From Bacteroidota bacterium (GTDB taxonomy: Bacteria > Bacteroidota > Bacteroidia > Chitinophagales > Chitinophagaceae): DNA of 62,609 bases. Where the stretch lies: the NCBI GenBank assembly GCA_018268105.1, contig JAFDXG010000132.1, forward strand, positions 1-62,609, written 5' to 3'. The position numbers were made by a program, and so were the translations under genes. This document shows, piece by piece, positions 1-11,770 of the stretch. The notes below the pieces were generated by a model, which made no database searches, was not told the origin of the DNA, and saw only the letters and a list, made by a program, of their open reading frames with translations. Numbering within the stretch: position 1 is the first letter of the stretch; each line of letters begins with the position of its first letter.

Positions 1-20
1 ATATCAAATCGGTAAATATT

Positions 21-1253
21 TTAGTGAGCCGCTACTGCTGTACCGGCGGGTCTTACTTTTTTCTGCCAGAAGAAGAAAATAACAAACAACACAATTAATA
101 TGCCAGGGAAGGCAACCATTTTTGCAAGGGTAGCCTGGCCTGCAACCAGATCTAACTGATCGCCTGTTAATCCAGTGGCAGCAACTACCGCCTTATCTTT
201 GTCAATCCACCCCCCGATAATAGGTTGCCATATCGCAGTAGAGAACATACCTACCCCCCCGATAATGGACATCCCCAGGGCACCGCTTAATGGTACTCGC
301 TGTGCCACAGACCCCACCATGGTAGGCCAGAAAAAGCAAACACCTATAGCAAAAAATATAGCTGCCACATACGCCATAGTACCTGTAACCGTACTAAACA
401 AATAGATCCCTATGGCAGCAAAAATAGAACCCATCAATAATACCCCGGTTTGACCCAGTGTATGAGTAACCGGTCCTCCAAAAAATCTACCTACAGCCAT
501 TAGCCCTGTAACTAAAGCGAGAATAAGCATAGGGCTTGCACCGCTTTTACTCAAAATAAATCCTACCCATTGTTGGGGTCCAAATTCTGAAATGGCAGTA
601 AGCGACATGCATACAAAAAGGAAAATATAAGTGGGCGTAGCCATTGCTTTCAGGTTCTCAGCCAGAGATGTTGAGCCCTGCACTTTAGGCTGAGGGAATG
701 TTTTTCCAAAAAATAATATTGCATACACAATCGTCGGTATCATGGTAACCCACATTTGTGCCTGCCAGCCCATATTGTGGTCAGTCATATATTTGGAAAT
801 GAGGCTGCCTATTACGATACCGCCAGGGAACCACATGTGGAATCTGTTTAGCATCTTGCTCATTTTATCTCCTGAATACATATCGGCTATCATAGGATTA
901 CATGCTGCTTCTGTACAACCATTTCCGAAGCCGATAAATAAGGTAGAAATCAGCAGGATAGTGTAACTGCTTGCATAGATAGTAGTCAGGATACCAATAG
1001 TGTGCATGACAAAAGCAATCTGCATAATGAGCTTAGGTCCGATTTTATAATACAGCAGACCTCCAAGTATCATAGAAATTGGGAAACCTAAAAAGAACAT
1101 TAAATTGATAAATCCCAATTGTTCGGCGGAAAGTCCAAAGCTTTCTCCTACCTGTTGCAGTATCCCCGCTCTTATTGAGAAGGTGAAAGCAGTCGTGATC
1201 AGGGCGAAACAACTACCGTTAAACAGGACCGACTTGTTAACGTTTTCGTTCAT
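21..1253 (-). CDS. MFS transporter, probably sugar-type
   Basis: A 410-residue, very hydrophobic protein with about twelve membrane-spanning segments in two halves of six. A charged central loop lies near residues 185-205. This layout is that of the major facilitator superfamily of secondary transporters in the inner membrane. The loop between segments 2 and 3 (GGLLYYKIGPK) is a weak form of the usual MFS loop motif. In Bacteroidota such proteins commonly carry monosaccharides by proton symport, but the substrate cannot be read here. The start is the ATG at 1253, and the 258 bp upstream hold no other gene. It is the last of a run of minus-strand genes, after the heptose kinase gene. Confidence 0.8.
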   Translation of the reverse strand: MNENVNKSVLFNGSCFALITTAFTFSIRAGILQQVGESFGLSAEQLGFINLMFFLGFPISMILGGLLYYKIGPKLIMQIAFVMHTIGILTTIYASSYTILLISTLFIGFGNGCTEAACNPMIADMYSGDKMSKMLNRFHMWFPGGIVIGSLISKYMTDHNMGWQAQMWVTMIPTIVYAILFFGKTFPQPKVQGSTSLAENLKAMATPTYIFLFVCMSLTAISEFGPQQWVGFILSKSGASPMLILALVTGLMAVGRFFGGPVTHTLGQTGVLLMGSIFAAIGIYLFSTVTGTMAYVAAIFFAIGVCFFWPTMVGSVAQRVPLSGALGMSIIGGVGMFSTAIWQPIIGGWIDKDKAVVAATGLTGDQLDLVAGQATLAKMVAFPGILIVLFVIFFFWQKKVRPAGTAVAAH

Positions 1254-1511
1254 TAATTTTAGTTTAGATGGTTAAAAAGAATCAGTGGTTTTGAAACATT
1301 GTGGAAATATAATAAAATATTTGCTTTAGGATTAGGGTGGGTAAAAATTTTGTTTCGAAAATTGACTCTCCCAATTAGCCCATTGCTCCAGGCTACTTAA
1401 GAAGCAGGATAGTACAGGATGACAATCCGCAAAAGAGGTTCCCTGAATTCAAAATTCTTTTCAGGCTATACACTATATCACAAGCTGATAATAAATATTC
1501 AAGGCTGAAGT

Positions 1512-2501
1512 TTAGGCAAGTAACACTTTACATTCTTTCAACAACTTTTCTTTATTAATTGCAGCGGTGCCCACTTCTTCGCATACCAGCCCTCCGGCAA
1601 TATTGGCTATTTCAGCCATTAGTTTTACATCATGAGTAGAAGCATAAACTAATGAAGCTACTGCAATAACAGTGTCACCTGCACCACTTACATCCGCTAT
1701 ATTTCTTATGTGCGAGGGAATGATGGCAGCATTATTTTGCTGTTGATAAAAAACACCTTTTTCTGATAAGGTGACGAAAGAAATATTATGTTGTAATTTT
1801 TCGTGAAGGGCGGTATGAATTTCAGTAAGTAATTTTTTATCGGTTTCGGAAAATATAATATTCAATCCGTCTGTAACTTCTTTCAGGTTAGGTTTAAAAA
1901 TATCTACTCCCTTATAGGAAAAAAAATTTTTACGCTTGGGATCTACTGAAGTTAAAATGCCATTATGCTTACAGAGATTTATTATTTTGCTGATAACAAG
2001 CTCCGTTAAAACACCTTTATTATAATCTTCCAGGATAAGTACATCAGGCTTTTCCTGCGAAATATAGTTTTGCACGGCAAGAATAAGCCTGTTCTCATCT
2101 TCATACCCAAGATCAGTTGTCAGTTCATGATCAAGGCGCATCATTTGCTGGTTACGCGAAATAACCCTTGTCTTATTAGTGGTTATGCGTTTTTGACTTT
2201 GAAGCAAAAAGCCGGTATCAATGTTTTGGTCATTAAACATTTTTTTGAGCAATTGCCCGTCTTCATCATTTCCAGTAACAGACAGGACTGAAGCTTTAGC
2301 CCCCAGGGAACAGATGTTCAGCGCCACATTACCGGCACCACCGATTCGATGCTCTTTTTTATTTACCGCAACAACTGGTACCGGCGCTTCTGGAGATATC
2401 CGGTCAACTTTACCCCACATATATGAATCCAGCATTACATCGCCTACAATACCAACCCTGATATTTTTAAAAGACTCAAAAAGTGAAGCGATATCTTTCA
2501 T
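1512..2501 (-). CDS. rfaE1: PfkB-family kinase of RfaE domain I type (D-glycero-beta-D-manno-heptose-7-phosphate kinase)
   Basis: A 329-residue ribokinase/PfkB-family sugar kinase. Residues 34-44 (RISPEAPVPVV) and the glycine-rich GGAGN at 54-58 are typical of the kinase half of HldE/RfaE. The anion-hole and catalytic-base motif GAGD is at 273-276, inside ADVSGAGDTV. The family phosphorylates heptose 7-phosphate at C1 for ADP-heptose synthesis, which feeds lipopolysaccharide inner core. The nucleotidyltransferase half of fused HldE is absent, so this would be the separate-kinase version; its partner is not in the window. It lies 60 bp downstream of the OmpH-like gene on the same strand and may be cotranscribed with it. 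Both have envelope roles. Confidence 0.85.
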   Translation of the reverse strand: MKDIASLFESFKNIRVGIVGDVMLDSYMWGKVDRISPEAPVPVVAVNKKEHRIGGAGNVALNICSLGAKASVLSVTGNDEDGQLLKKMFNDQNIDTGFLLQSQKRITTNKTRVISRNQQMMRLDHELTTDLGYEDENRLILAVQNYISQEKPDVLILEDYNKGVLTELVISKIINLCKHNGILTSVDPKRKNFFSYKGVDIFKPNLKEVTDGLNIIFSETDKKLLTEIHTALHEKLQHNISFVTLSEKGVFYQQQNNAAIIPSHIRNIADVSGAGDTVIAVASLVYASTHDVKLMAEIANIAGGLVCEEVGTAAINKEKLLKECKVLLA

Positions 2502-2561
2502 TGTCTTATGTTGTGTATATATAAGGAATAAATCCAGGCATCATCTGGTATATCGAATGTA

Positions 2562-3170
2562 TTACTTTTTTGTTTCCGGTTTTTTATAAGTTGCATTTAA
2601 TCCTTCAATTACTTCTGCGGTAATATCGTATGCCGGATCCTGGTAAAGGAAAATATTTGCATTTCTGGAGTAGGAGAAAATATAGCTATATCCACGTTCT
2701 TTGCTATAGCCTGTCAGATAATCATTGATTTTTTTAAAAATATCATCACGAAGAATCATGGCTTCCTGTTGCACTTCCTGCTCTGTCTTTCTTCTTTGAT
2801 TTTCCAGGTACTGTAATTGTTGATCGTATTCTTTTTTAAAAGCATCCGCTTCTGCCTGTGTAATGGCATTCCCTTTCTTTAGAAATTCAATCCTTCTGTT
2901 ATCCAACTGCTGATAAGCGCTGTTTAATTGCCTGTCCAATCCCTCTTTTTTCTTCTCAAACACCGTCATCTTGCTTTTATAAAATTCAAACTTAGCATCA
3001 ATAGAATCAAGATCCACGTATGCAACTTTAAGACTTGATGCAGGATGAAAGGTAGAGTCACTACGGGTAAGCTCAGATGACTTAACTGTATTTTCTGTAC
3101 GGCTCTGAAAAAATACAATCCCTGAAACCAGCAAAGCGATAGCGCTTATAATTATGGAAATATATTTCAT
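2562..3170 (-). CDS. OmpH/Skp-family periplasmic chaperone-like protein
   Basis: A 202-residue protein with an N-terminal membrane or signal segment (about residues 3-21). A conserved-looking strand follows (LKVAYVDLDSID, about 47-58), then a long charged coiled coil (about 65-150) rich in Lys, Glu and Gln. This is the Skp/OmpH arrangement: a trimeric periplasmic chaperone with coiled-coil tentacles that holds unfolded outer-membrane proteins. The N-terminal segment has no clear cleavage site, so the protein may stay anchored. It lies downstream of rpoC but behind a strong terminator, so it probably has its own promoter. Family assignment is confident; the client proteins are not known. Confidence 0.82.
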   Translation of the reverse strand: MKYISIIISAIALLVSGIVFFQSRTENTVKSSELTRSDSTFHPASSLKVAYVDLDSIDAKFEFYKSKMTVFEKKKEGLDRQLNSAYQQLDNRRIEFLKKGNAITQAEADAFKKEYDQQLQYLENQRRKTEQEVQQEAMILRDDIFKKINDYLTGYSKERGYSYIFSYSRNANIFLYQDPAYDITAEVIEGLNATYKKPETKK

Positions 3171-3264
3171 TCGAGAATTTAATTTTTGATATTACTGAAT
3201 GAAGTTTCAATTGCTTTCAGTTGCTAACGCACCCCTTTTGTTCAGGATTACGGTACGATTTAAA

Positions 3265-3300
3265 AAAAAGGAGCAGAGATGTCAACCCCTACTCCTTTTT
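3265..3300 (-). terminator. Rho-independent terminator after rpoC
   Basis: The arms AAAAAGGAG (3265-3273) and CTCCTTTTT (3292-3300) form a perfect 9-bp stem around an 18-nt loop. It begins 16 bp after the rpoC stop codon, and on the minus strand the stem ends in a U-run. The symmetric A/T ends mean it could work in both directions. It should separate the rpoBC transcript from the OmpH-like gene. Confidence 0.75.
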
Positions 3301-3315
3301 AAGAATTTAAAATAT

Positions 3316-6300
3316 TTACTCTTCTTCGTCAAAACTCATTGCTTCCCGGGTTGTTTGCAGCAATTCGTATTCTTCCTTGCTGCCTACTATCATGCTCTCA
3401 AACTCACGAAGCCCTGTACCTGCCGGTATTGGATGTCCTGTTATTACATTCTCCTTCAAACCGAGCATATCATCAGCCTTGCCCTGGATGGCCGCTGAGC
3501 TTAATACTTTTGTGGTTTCCTGGAAGGAAGCCGCAGAAATCCAGCTATGCGTACCCAGTGACGCTTTAGTGATACCCAGCAATACCGGTTTGGATGTGGC
3601 AGTATTAGCATCACGAAACTCAACAAGTTTTTTATCATTGCGGCGGAGAATTGAGTTTTCTTCTCTCAGTTCACGCAAGCTTACAATTTGTCCGGCACGC
3701 ATCTTAGTAGAATCACCCGGTTCAGTAACAACTTTTTTGTCAAATATCCAGTCGTTTTCCTCTATAAACTCAAACCTGTCTTCAAGATCTTCTTCTAGGA
3801 ATTTAGTATCTCCCGGTTCTACAATTTCTACCTTCTTCATCATCTGCCTTACAATCACTTCAATATGCTTGTCGTTGATACGCACCCCCTGCAATCTGTA
3901 CACTTCCTGAATTTCGTTTACCACATATTCCTGCACAGCATAGGGGCCTTTTATGCTCAGTATGTCAGCCGGTGCAATTTGTCCGTCAGACATTGGCGTA
4001 CCCGCCCTCACAAAGTCGCCATCCTGAACAAGGATTTGCCTGGTGAGTGGAACAAGGTATTTCTTCACTACCCCGTCTTTTGCTTCAATAATAATTTCAC
4101 GGTTACCTCGCTTAACAACTCCAAAAGTTACCACACCATCAATTTCGGAAACTACTGCCGGGTTGCCGGGATTACGTGCCTCAAACAATTCTGTTACACG
4201 TGGCAAACCACCCGTGATATCTCTAAGCTTACCAAGCACACGTGGAATTTTGACCATCACCTCGCCTGCCCGAACGTCTTCTCCTTCATCAACAGCAATA
4301 TGTGAACCCACCGGCAGGTTATATGACTTAAGCTCTTTTCCCTCCACAACAAGCATTGGAATTTTAGTCTTATCCTTTGTTTCAATGACCACTTTTTCAC
4401 GGTGACCGGTTTGTTCATCAGCTTCTTCACGAAAGGTTACCCCTTCTATAATATTTTCAAACTTCACCACTCCGGCCTGCTCAGAAATTACAACATTGTT
4501 AAACGGATCCCATGTACAAATCACATCGCCTTTGGCAACCTGCTGACCATCTTTTACCATAAGGATTGATCCATAAGGTATGTTGTTAGTAATCAGTAAG
4601 CGATCATTTTTCACATCAATAATACGTAGTTCGCCGGTACGGCCTATAACCACCTGTACTTTTTCACCGCTTGCATTTTCAGAGGCAACGGTACGAAGAC
4701 CGTCAAACTGAACAGTACCATCAAATTTAGCAGCAAGCTGCGAATCAACGGTTGCAGATCCGGCAACACCACCCACGTGGAAGGTACGCAATGTCAACTG
4801 TGTACCCGGCTCACCAATAGACTGTGCTGCAATGATACCAACGGCGTCGCCTTTCTGAGCTACATAACCGGTAGCAAGATTAAGTCCATAACATTTCACA
4901 CACACACCACGCTTACTTTCGCAGGTGAGTACAGAACGAATTTCTACCGTTTCAATACCGCAGTCTTCAATTGCACGTGCAATATCTTCGGTAATAAGCT
5001 CACCGGCTGCGATAATCAATTTATCTGTCTGCGGATCATATACATCATGAACGGAAGTACGGCCAAGTATTCTGTCATACAAAGGTTCTACTATATCTTC
5101 ATTGTCTTTCAGTGCAGTGATTGCAATACCTCTTAATGTTCCGCAATCCTCATCATTTATTACCACATCCTGAGCAACGTCAACCAAACGACGGGTAAGA
5201 TAACCGGCATCGGCGGTTTTCAACGCAGTATCGGCAAGACCCTTGCGTGCACCATGGGTAGAAATAAAGTATTCCAACACGTTCAATCCGTCTTTAAAGT
5301 TGGAAAGAATCGGATTTTCAATAATTTCAGATCCGGTAGATCCACTCTTTCGTGGTTTAGCCATCAGCCCTCTTATACCTGCCAACTGCTTTACCTGCTG
5401 CTTACTACCACGTGCGCCGGAGTCAAGCATCATATATACAGAGTTGAATCCCTGTTTATCTGTAGCCATTTCGCGGATAAGTGTTTCAGTAACGCGGGTA
5501 TCCACACGAGACCATATATCAATGATCTGGTTGTAACGTTCATTGTTGGTGATCAGCCCCATGTTATAGTTCTCCCACACTTCCTTCACTTCATCGGAAG
5601 CCGAATCTACCAGTTCCTGTTTTAATTCAGGAATTACAAGGTCATTGATATTAAATGACAGCCCACCGCGAAAGGCAGTACGGAAACCCAATTGTTTGAT
5701 GTCGTCCAAAAACTTAGCAGTTTTTGGAACATTGGTAATCTTTATTATATCACCAATAATTTCTCTAAGTGATTTCTTGGTAAGTAAAGCATTGATAAAC
5801 CCTACTTCTTTCGGAACATACTGATTGAAGATTACACGACCTACCGTTGTGTCAATCAGTTTATTTTGCAGTTCACCGCTATCTTTTCTGATATTGGCCT
5901 TCACTTTAATTTGAGCATGCAAGTCTATCTTACCTTCATTATAGGCAATAATCACTTCTTCAGCATTGTAGAAGCTTTTACCCTCGCCCCTGATCTTCTC
6001 AGTTTCTGTTGATTTTTTCCCTTTGGAAATATAATACAGTCCCAATACCATGTCCTGCGAAGGAAGGGTAATGGGTGTACCATTTTGCGGATTGAGAATA
6101 TTGTGTGAAGACAACATCAGCAGTTGTGCTTCAAGAATAGCGGCACTGCTTAAAGGTACGTGAACCGCCATCTGGTCACCATCAAAGTCGGCATTGAATG
6201 CAGAACAAACGAGCGGGTGAAGTTGTATCGCCTTACCTTCCACCAATCTTGGCTGAAATGCCTGGATAGAAAGACGGTGCAGTGTTGGGGCACGGTTTAA

Positions 6301-7608
6301 CATTACAGGATGCCCTTTCAAAATATTTTCAAGAATATCCCAAACTATCGCTTCTTTGCGGTCAACGAGTTTTCTGGCACTCTTCACTGTTTTGACAATC
6401 CCTCTTTCAATAAGTTTGCGAATGATAAATGGCTTAAATAATTCAGCAGCCATATCTTTTGGCAAACCACACTCGTGTAACTTCAATTCAGGTCCAACCA
6501 CAATTACAGATCGCCCGGAATAGTCTACACGTTTACCCAACAGGTTCTGACGGAAACGTCCCTGTTTACCTTTCAACACATCACTCAGTGATTTCAATGC
6601 ACGTCCACCTTCTGCTTTAACCGCATTCGATTTACGTGAGTTATCAAAGAGTGAATCTATCGCTTCCTGCAGCATACGTTTTTCGTTACGCAAGATCACT
6701 TCAGGCGCTTTAATCTCCAGCAACCGTTTTAAGCGGTTGTTGCGGATAATTACCCGGCGATACAGATCGTTCAGGTCTGATGAAGCAAAACGTCCGCCAT
6801 CTAAAGGAACAAGGGGACGCAATTCCGGCGGAATTACAGGTATATACTGCATAACCATCCATTCGGGACGATTTTCAATTCTGCCGTTGGCATCGCGGAA
6901 TGACTCCACCACACTCAATCGCTTCAGAGCATCAGCTTTACGCTGTTGTGAAGTTTCTGTAGCAGCAGCATTGCGAAGATCATAGCTCAACTGATCAAGG
7001 TCTACCCTTGCCAGCATCGCCTGTATGGCTTCGGCTCCCATTTTAGCAATGAACTTTTGCGGATCATCATCCGGCAGGTACTGATTATCTTTGGGGAGAT
7101 TTTCCAAAATTTCAAGATATTCTTCTTCGGTGAGAAGGTCGCCCATTTTCAGGTTGCGGTCTTCGCGTATACCCGCTTGTATTACTACATATCTTTCATA
7201 GTAAACAATTGTTTCCATCTTCTTGGAACTAATACCAAGCAGGTAACCTATTTTATTGGGAAGACTTTTAAAATACCAGATATGTACTACCGGCACCACC
7301 AGTTTAATGTGACCCATCCGTTCACGACGAACTTTTTTCTCAGTAACTTCTACACCACAGCGATCACAAACTATACCCTTGTACCGAATGCGCTTATACT
7401 TACCACAAGCACATTCGTAATCTTTTACCGGTCCAAAAATCCTTTCGCAAAACAAACCATCCCTCTCGGGTTTGTAAGTACGGTAGTTAATAGTTTCAGG
7501 CTTCAAAACTTCACCATACGATCTTTCAAGAATGGCATCCGGAGAAGCCAGGCTGATAGTGATCCTGGAAAAATTTGACCTGGGGCGATTGTCTTTTTTG
7601 ATAGCCAT
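3316..7608 (-). CDS. rpoC: DNA-directed RNA polymerase subunit beta'
   Basis: A full-length 1,430-residue beta' subunit. The N-terminal zinc ribbon has Cys at about residues 66, 68, 81 and 84. The absolutely conserved catalytic motif NADFDGDQM lies at 472-480 and carries the three Asp that hold the active-site magnesium. The second zinc cluster is visible as [13 protein letters not shown], and the trigger-loop/bridge-helix region as [19 protein letters not shown]. With beta it forms the core enzyme. The gene follows rpoB after a 137-bp spacer that can fold into overlapping hairpins. The ATG at 7608 fits the usual MAIKK-type start. Many antisense reading frames inside it are shadows of its codon use. 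Confidence 0.99.
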   Translation of the reverse strand: MAIKKDNRPRSNFSRITISLASPDAILERSYGEVLKPETINYRTYKPERDGLFCERIFGPVKDYECACGKYKRIRYKGIVCDRCGVEVTEKKVRRERMGHIKLVVPVVHIWYFKSLPNKIGYLLGISSKKMETIVYYERYVVIQAGIREDRNLKMGDLLTEEEYLEILENLPKDNQYLPDDDPQKFIAKMGAEAIQAMLARVDLDQLSYDLRNAAATETSQQRKADALKRLSVVESFRDANGRIENRPEWMVMQYIPVIPPELRPLVPLDGGRFASSDLNDLYRRVIIRNNRLKRLLEIKAPEVILRNEKRMLQEAIDSLFDNSRKSNAVKAEGGRALKSLSDVLKGKQGRFRQNLLGKRVDYSGRSVIVVGPELKLHECGLPKDMAAELFKPFIIRKLIERGIVKTVKSARKLVDRKEAIVWDILENILKGHPVMLNRAPTLHRLSIQAFQPRLVEGKAIQLHPLVCSAFNADFDGDQMAVHVPLSSAAILEAQLLMLSSHNILNPQNGTPITLPSQDMVLGLYYISKGKKSTETEKIRGEGKSFYNAEEVIIAYNEGKIDLHAQIKVKANIRKDSGELQNKLIDTTVGRVIFNQYVPKEVGFINALLTKKSLREIIGDIIKITNVPKTAKFLDDIKQLGFRTAFRGGLSFNINDLVIPELKQELVDSASDEVKEVWENYNMGLITNNERYNQIIDIWSRVDTRVTETLIREMATDKQGFNSVYMMLDSGARGSKQQVKQLAGIRGLMAKPRKSGSTGSEIIENPILSNFKDGLNVLEYFISTHGARKGLADTALKTADAGYLTRRLVDVAQDVVINDEDCGTLRGIAITALKDNEDIVEPLYDRILGRTSVHDVYDPQTDKLIIAAGELITEDIARAIEDCGIETVEIRSVLTCESKRGVCVKCYGLNLATGYVAQKGDAVGIIAAQSIGEPGTQLTLRTFHVGGVAGSATVDSQLAAKFDGTVQFDGLRTVASENASGEKVQVVIGRTGELRIIDVKNDRLLITNNIPYGSILMVKDGQQVAKGDVICTWDPFNNVVISEQAGVVKFENIIEGVTFREEADEQTGHREKVVIETKDKTKIPMLVVEGKELKSYNLPVGSHIAVDEGEDVRAGEVMVKIPRVLGKLRDITGGLPRVTELFEARNPGNPAVVSEIDGVVTFGVVKRGNREIIIEAKDGVVKKYLVPLTRQILVQDGDFVRAGTPMSDGQIAPADILSIKGPYAVQEYVVNEIQEVYRLQGVRINDKHIEVIVRQMMKKVEIVEPGDTKFLEEDLEDRFEFIEENDWIFDKKVVTEPGDSTKMRAGQIVSLRELREENSILRRNDKKLVEFRDANTATSKPVLLGITKASLGTHSWISAASFQETTKVLSSAAIQGKADDMLGLKENVITGHPIPAGTGLREFESMIVGSKEEYELLQTTREAMSFDEEE

Positions 7609-7690
7609 AATCTTATTTAAGATTTTTAATTTGACATTTGAAATACTGATTTATTCAAATCAAAACACTTTGCATAAAACACATTTACCA

Positions 7691-7737
7691 CTATAAAGAA
7701 CTATATTACCTATGTCCACTTCTTTATAGGACATGGG
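7691..7737 (-). other. Overlapping inverted repeats in the rpoB-rpoC spacer
   Basis: Arms CTATAAAGAA (7691-7700) and TTCTTTATAG (7720-7729) make a perfect 10-bp stem. A second pair, CCTATGTCC (7709-7717) and GGACATGGG (7729-7737), makes a 9-bp stem with one mismatch in the mRNA sense. The arms interleave, so the stems either exclude each other or form an H-type pseudoknot. The structure begins 9 nt after the rpoB stop codon. No U-run follows, so it does not look like a plain terminator. A processing or translational-coupling role is a guess. Confidence 0.5.
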
Positions 7738-7745
7738 GCTTTCTT

Positions 7746-10700
7746 TTATTCAAACTTCAACTCCAGTCCCAGTCCTCTCAATTCGTGCACCAGTACATTG
7801 AATGATTCTGGCAATCCGGCTCTTGGTATATTATCACCTTTCACAATGGATTCATAAGTCTTGGCACGACCAATAATATCATCAGATTTTAATGTCAGCA
7901 GTTCCTGCAAAATATTTGATGCGCCATAAGCTTCCAATGCCCACACTTCCATTTCCCCAAACCGCTGACCACCGAACTGTGCTTTACCACCCAGAGGTTG
8001 CTGTGTGATCAGGCTGTAGGGTCCAATGCTTCTTGCATGCATCTTATCATCAACCATGTGATGCAGTTTGATCATATAAATGATACCCACAGTAGCTTTC
8101 TGGTCAAAACGTTCACCGGTTTCACCATCATGCAGGTAAGTATGACCAAAAGAAGGAAGATCTGCCTTCTTTATAAATCCGGCAATTTCTTCTGTAGAAG
8201 CACCATCAAAAATTGGAGTTGCAAATTTTACTCCCAGTTTTTCCGCTGCCCATCCCAGCACAGTTTCATAAATCTGTCCGAGATTCATACGGCTTGGTAC
8301 CCCCAGCGGGTTAAGTACGATATCCACCGGAGTTCCGTCTTCGAGGAATGGCATATCTTCTGCACGAACTATCTTGGCAACAATACCTTTGTTTCCATGA
8401 CGACCCGCCATCTTATCCCCAACTTTCAGTTTACGTTTAACAGCAAGATATACTTTGGCAAGCTTCAATACACCGGCTGGCAACTCATCACCTATAGAAA
8501 TATTGAATTTCTCTCTTTTATAGCGACCAAGCTCTTCGTTGAACTTGATGTTATAATTATGTAAAAGAATATTGATCTGATGGTCAATATGCTCATCACC
8601 TGTCCATCCCAGGGGGTTAATATTCTGGTAATCTAAAATAGCAAGGTTTTTAGCGTTAAATTTCGCGCTCTTGCCGATCTGCATTTCGCCAAAATTATTG
8701 GTAACTCCTGCTGAAGATTTGTCTTTCAGTAATACCTGGAGTTTGCTTATCAATACATCAAGCAAATCTTTTTCATTCTGCTCATGTACTTTTTCCAGTT
8801 TATCAATAGCAGCTTTTTCGCGAACCTTAGCATTTTTGTCCTTCTTTGCACGCTGAAAAAGTTTTTTCCCGATTACCACACCTTCTGTTCCGCTTGGTGC
8901 TTTCAGTGATGCGTCTTTTGCATCGCCGGCCTTATCGCCAAATATCGCACGCAACAACTTTTCTTCCGGAGTAGGGTCACTTTCTCCTTTTGGAGTGATT
9001 TTACCAATAATGATATCGCCTTCTTTAACCTGTGCACCTATACGAATGATACCATTCTGATCAAGATCTTTAGTAGCTTCTTCAGATACATTTGGGATAT
9101 CTGGTGTCAATTCTTCTTCGCCTAATTTAGTATCTCTTACTTCCAGTTCATATTCAGAAATATGTATAGAAGTAAACAGGTCTTCCCTTGCCACCTTTTC
9201 ACTAATAACTATTGCGTCTTCAAAGTTGTAACCTTTCCATGGCATGAATGCCACTTTGAGGTTTCGGCCAAGTGCCAGTTCACCATCTTTAGTAGCATAT
9301 CCTTCCGTAAGGAAATCGCCATTTTTCACTCTTTGTCCTTTTTTTACAGCAGGACGCAGGTTAATACAGGTTTCCTGGTTAGTCTTCATAAACTTGGTAA
9401 GCTTATATACTTTGAGATCATCTTCAAAGCTTACAAGTTTTTGTGCTTCGTCTCTTTCATAGCGTACATGGATTTCATTAGCATCTACAAATTCAATCAC
9501 GCCATCGCCATCAGCATGTATTTGTATGCGTGCATCACGTGCGGCTTTTCCTTCCAAACCTGTTCCTACAAACGGCGCCTGGGGCACAATCAGGGGAACA
9601 GCCTGTCGCTGCATGTTTGATCCCATCAGGGCGCGGTTAGCATCATCATGCTCAAGGAAGGGGATTAAAGAAGCACTCAAGCCAACAATCTGGTTGGGTG
9701 CCACATCCATATATTCTACTTCAGTTTTTTCAAGTATCGGAAAATCGCCCGTCTGTCGCGATCTTACCGTTTCCTCTACAAATGCGCCACTTGCATCGAG
9801 CGGGGCATTTGCCTGGGCAATTTTAGCTTCGTCTTCTTCTTCAGCACTCAGGTAAGACAATTTTTTCATGTCCACCTTTCCGTGGTCAACTTTCCTGTAG
9901 GGGGTTTCAATAAATCCCATTTCATTGATCTTGGCATGTACACAAAGTGTAGAGATCAAGCCAATGTTTGGACCTTCAGGAGTTTCAATAGTACACAAAC
10001 GTCCGTAGTGAGAGTAGTGTACGTCACGAACTTCAAAGCCTGCACGCTCACGACTCAAACCACCAGGTCCGAGCGCAGAAATACGACGCTTATGGGTGAT
10101 TTCACTTAGCGGATTTGTCTGATCGAGAAACTGAGATAACTGAGAAGTTCCGAAAAACGAATTAATTACAGAGGAAAGTGTTCTGGCATTAATGAGATCT
10201 ACCGGAGTAAATACTTCATTATCGCGGACATTCATCCTTTCACGAATGGTTCTTGCCATACGTGCCAAACCAACACCAAACTGGGCAAACAACTGCTCAC
10301 CCACTGTGCGCACACGGCGGTTGCTCAAATGGTCAATATCATCGATTTCTGCTTTGGCATTTGTAAGCCTAACCAGGTATTTAATGATCTCGATAATATC
10401 TTCTTTTGTAAGGGTCTTCTGATCAAGCGGCTGATGCAGGTTGAGCTTACGGTTGATTTTATATCTTCCTACTTCGCCTAAATCATATCTTTTATCAGAA
10501 AAGAACAGTTTGTCAATAATACCGCGGGCAGTTTCATTATCCGGAGCATCTGCGCCACGCAACTGACGATATATATGCTGAACAGCCTCCAACTCAGAGT
10601 TGGCGCTATCTTTATTCAACGTATTATATATGATGGCATAATCACCGCTCACTTCTTCCTTCTGAATAAACACACCTTTAACATCCATATCGGCAATCAG

Positions 10701-11555
10701 TTCAACGGCTTCCTCATCAAGTACAGTATCACGCTCCAGCACTACTTCATTTCTTTCGATAGATACTACTTCGCCGGTATCTTCATCCACAAAATCTTCT
10801 ACCCAGGTTCTTAAAACGCGGGCTGCAAGACGTTTGCCAATATAAGGTGTTAATGCTTTTTTATCTGCTTTTACTTCATCTGCCATACCAAACAACTCCA
10901 GGATATCTTTATCAGTTTCATAACCGATAGAACGGAGCAGGGTAGTTACCGGAAATTTCTTTTTACGGTCAATGTATGCATACATTACATTGTTGATGTC
11001 TGTAGCAAATTCCATCCAGGCGCCCTTGAATGGGATTACCCTTGCGGAATATATTTTAGTGCCGTTAGGGTGAAGAGATTGTCCGAAAAACACCCCGGGA
11101 GAGCGGTGTAATTGTGAAACTACCACACGTTCTGCACCATTTATCACAAAAGTGCCACGTGGAGTCATATAAGGTATATTACCCAGGAATACATCCTGAA
11201 CAATTGTTTGGAAGTCAACATGCTCTTCATCATTACAACTCAACCTGAGTTTTGCTTTCAATGGAACAGCGTAAGTTAAACCACGTTCCATACACTCATC
11301 TATGCTATAGCGGGGTGGGTCAATAAAGTAGTCCAAAAACTCAAGAACAAATATGTTCCTGGTGTCAGTAATCGGAAAATTTTCCTTGAACACTTTAAAG
11401 AGCCCTTCAATATTCCGCTTGTCGGGAGTAGTTTCCAACTGGAAAAATTCTTTGAAAGACTGAATCTGGATCTCTAATAAGTCAGGGGTTTCAGCTAAAT
11501 GTTTGATTTTACCGAAGTCAATCCTGCTGTGTGTAGCAACTTTTGTTGAAGACAT
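7746..11555 (-). CDS. rpoB: DNA-directed RNA polymerase subunit beta
   Basis: A full-length 1,269-residue beta subunit. The rifampicin-binding region (about residues 463-505) reads like a sensitive enzyme: the Asp in FLDQ, the His in ITHKRR and the Ser in [11 protein letters not shown] are all present. Other hallmarks are [10 protein letters not shown], the C-terminal [24 protein letters not shown] and the RHGNKG motif. The protein forms the core polymerase with beta'. The start is the ATG at 11555. Bacterial rpoB usually follows rplL; here the upstream gene is a fructokinase-like gene on the same strand, and a separate promoter-like sequence sits about 140-170 bp upstream. Confidence 0.99.
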   Translation of the reverse strand: MSSTKVATHSRIDFGKIKHLAETPDLLEIQIQSFKEFFQLETTPDKRNIEGLFKVFKENFPITDTRNIFVLEFLDYFIDPPRYSIDECMERGLTYAVPLKAKLRLSCNDEEHVDFQTIVQDVFLGNIPYMTPRGTFVINGAERVVVSQLHRSPGVFFGQSLHPNGTKIYSARVIPFKGAWMEFATDINNVMYAYIDRKKKFPVTTLLRSIGYETDKDILELFGMADEVKADKKALTPYIGKRLAARVLRTWVEDFVDEDTGEVVSIERNEVVLERDTVLDEEAVELIADMDVKGVFIQKEEVSGDYAIIYNTLNKDSANSELEAVQHIYRQLRGADAPDNETARGIIDKLFFSDKRYDLGEVGRYKINRKLNLHQPLDQKTLTKEDIIEIIKYLVRLTNAKAEIDDIDHLSNRRVRTVGEQLFAQFGVGLARMARTIRERMNVRDNEVFTPVDLINARTLSSVINSFFGTSQLSQFLDQTNPLSEITHKRRISALGPGGLSRERAGFEVRDVHYSHYGRLCTIETPEGPNIGLISTLCVHAKINEMGFIETPYRKVDHGKVDMKKLSYLSAEEEDEAKIAQANAPLDASGAFVEETVRSRQTGDFPILEKTEVEYMDVAPNQIVGLSASLIPFLEHDDANRALMGSNMQRQAVPLIVPQAPFVGTGLEGKAARDARIQIHADGDGVIEFVDANEIHVRYERDEAQKLVSFEDDLKVYKLTKFMKTNQETCINLRPAVKKGQRVKNGDFLTEGYATKDGELALGRNLKVAFMPWKGYNFEDAIVISEKVAREDLFTSIHISEYELEVRDTKLGEEELTPDIPNVSEEATKDLDQNGIIRIGAQVKEGDIIIGKITPKGESDPTPEEKLLRAIFGDKAGDAKDASLKAPSGTEGVVIGKKLFQRAKKDKNAKVREKAAIDKLEKVHEQNEKDLLDVLISKLQVLLKDKSSAGVTNNFGEMQIGKSAKFNAKNLAILDYQNINPLGWTGDEHIDHQINILLHNYNIKFNEELGRYKREKFNISIGDELPAGVLKLAKVYLAVKRKLKVGDKMAGRHGNKGIVAKIVRAEDMPFLEDGTPVDIVLNPLGVPSRMNLGQIYETVLGWAAEKLGVKFATPIFDGASTEEIAGFIKKADLPSFGHTYLHDGETGERFDQKATVGIIYMIKLHHMVDDKMHARSIGPYSLITQQPLGGKAQFGGQRFGEMEVWALEAYGASNILQELLTLKSDDIIGRAKTYESIVKGDNIPRAGLPESFNVLVHELRGLGLELKFE

Positions 11556-11694
11556 AATTTTAAAAAGCGCTTTTTTAGTTTAATGACAAAAATGCCATAT
11601 TTATTTTGTTTTATAAAAACAAAACATATTGCATATCAGTCACTTATAAATTCAATTGAAAAGTCAAATTGTATCAGGCCTAATTTAAGGAGTG

Positions 11695-11724
11695 CAAAGG
11701 TACTGAATAATAGTTTCTGAACAA
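11695..11724 (-). promoter_or_regulatory. Bacteroidota-type promoter for rpoBC
   Basis: On the minus strand TTG (11724-11722) is followed by exactly 19 nt and then TACCTTTG (11702-11695). This matches the Bacteroidota housekeeping consensus, TTG/TTTG at -33 and TAnnTTTG at -7, with the usual spacing. Transcription would begin near 11689, leaving a leader of about 130 nt before the rpoB ATG. It supports rpoBC as an independent transcription unit. Confidence 0.65.
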
Positions 11725-11770
11725 TTTTTTTTGAACTTTAACCGGTATTTAATAAAATGTTGATAACTTT

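Noticed and set aside
3377..3910. A 177-codon plus-strand frame inside rpoC
   Set aside because: It is antisense to a conserved gene, has no family features and reflects rpoC codon use. The other long antisense frames in rpoB and rpoC were left out for the same reason.
10025..10175. Possible rifampicin-resistance change in rpoB
   Set aside because: The Asp, His and Ser positions usually altered by resistance mutations all have the sensitive residues.
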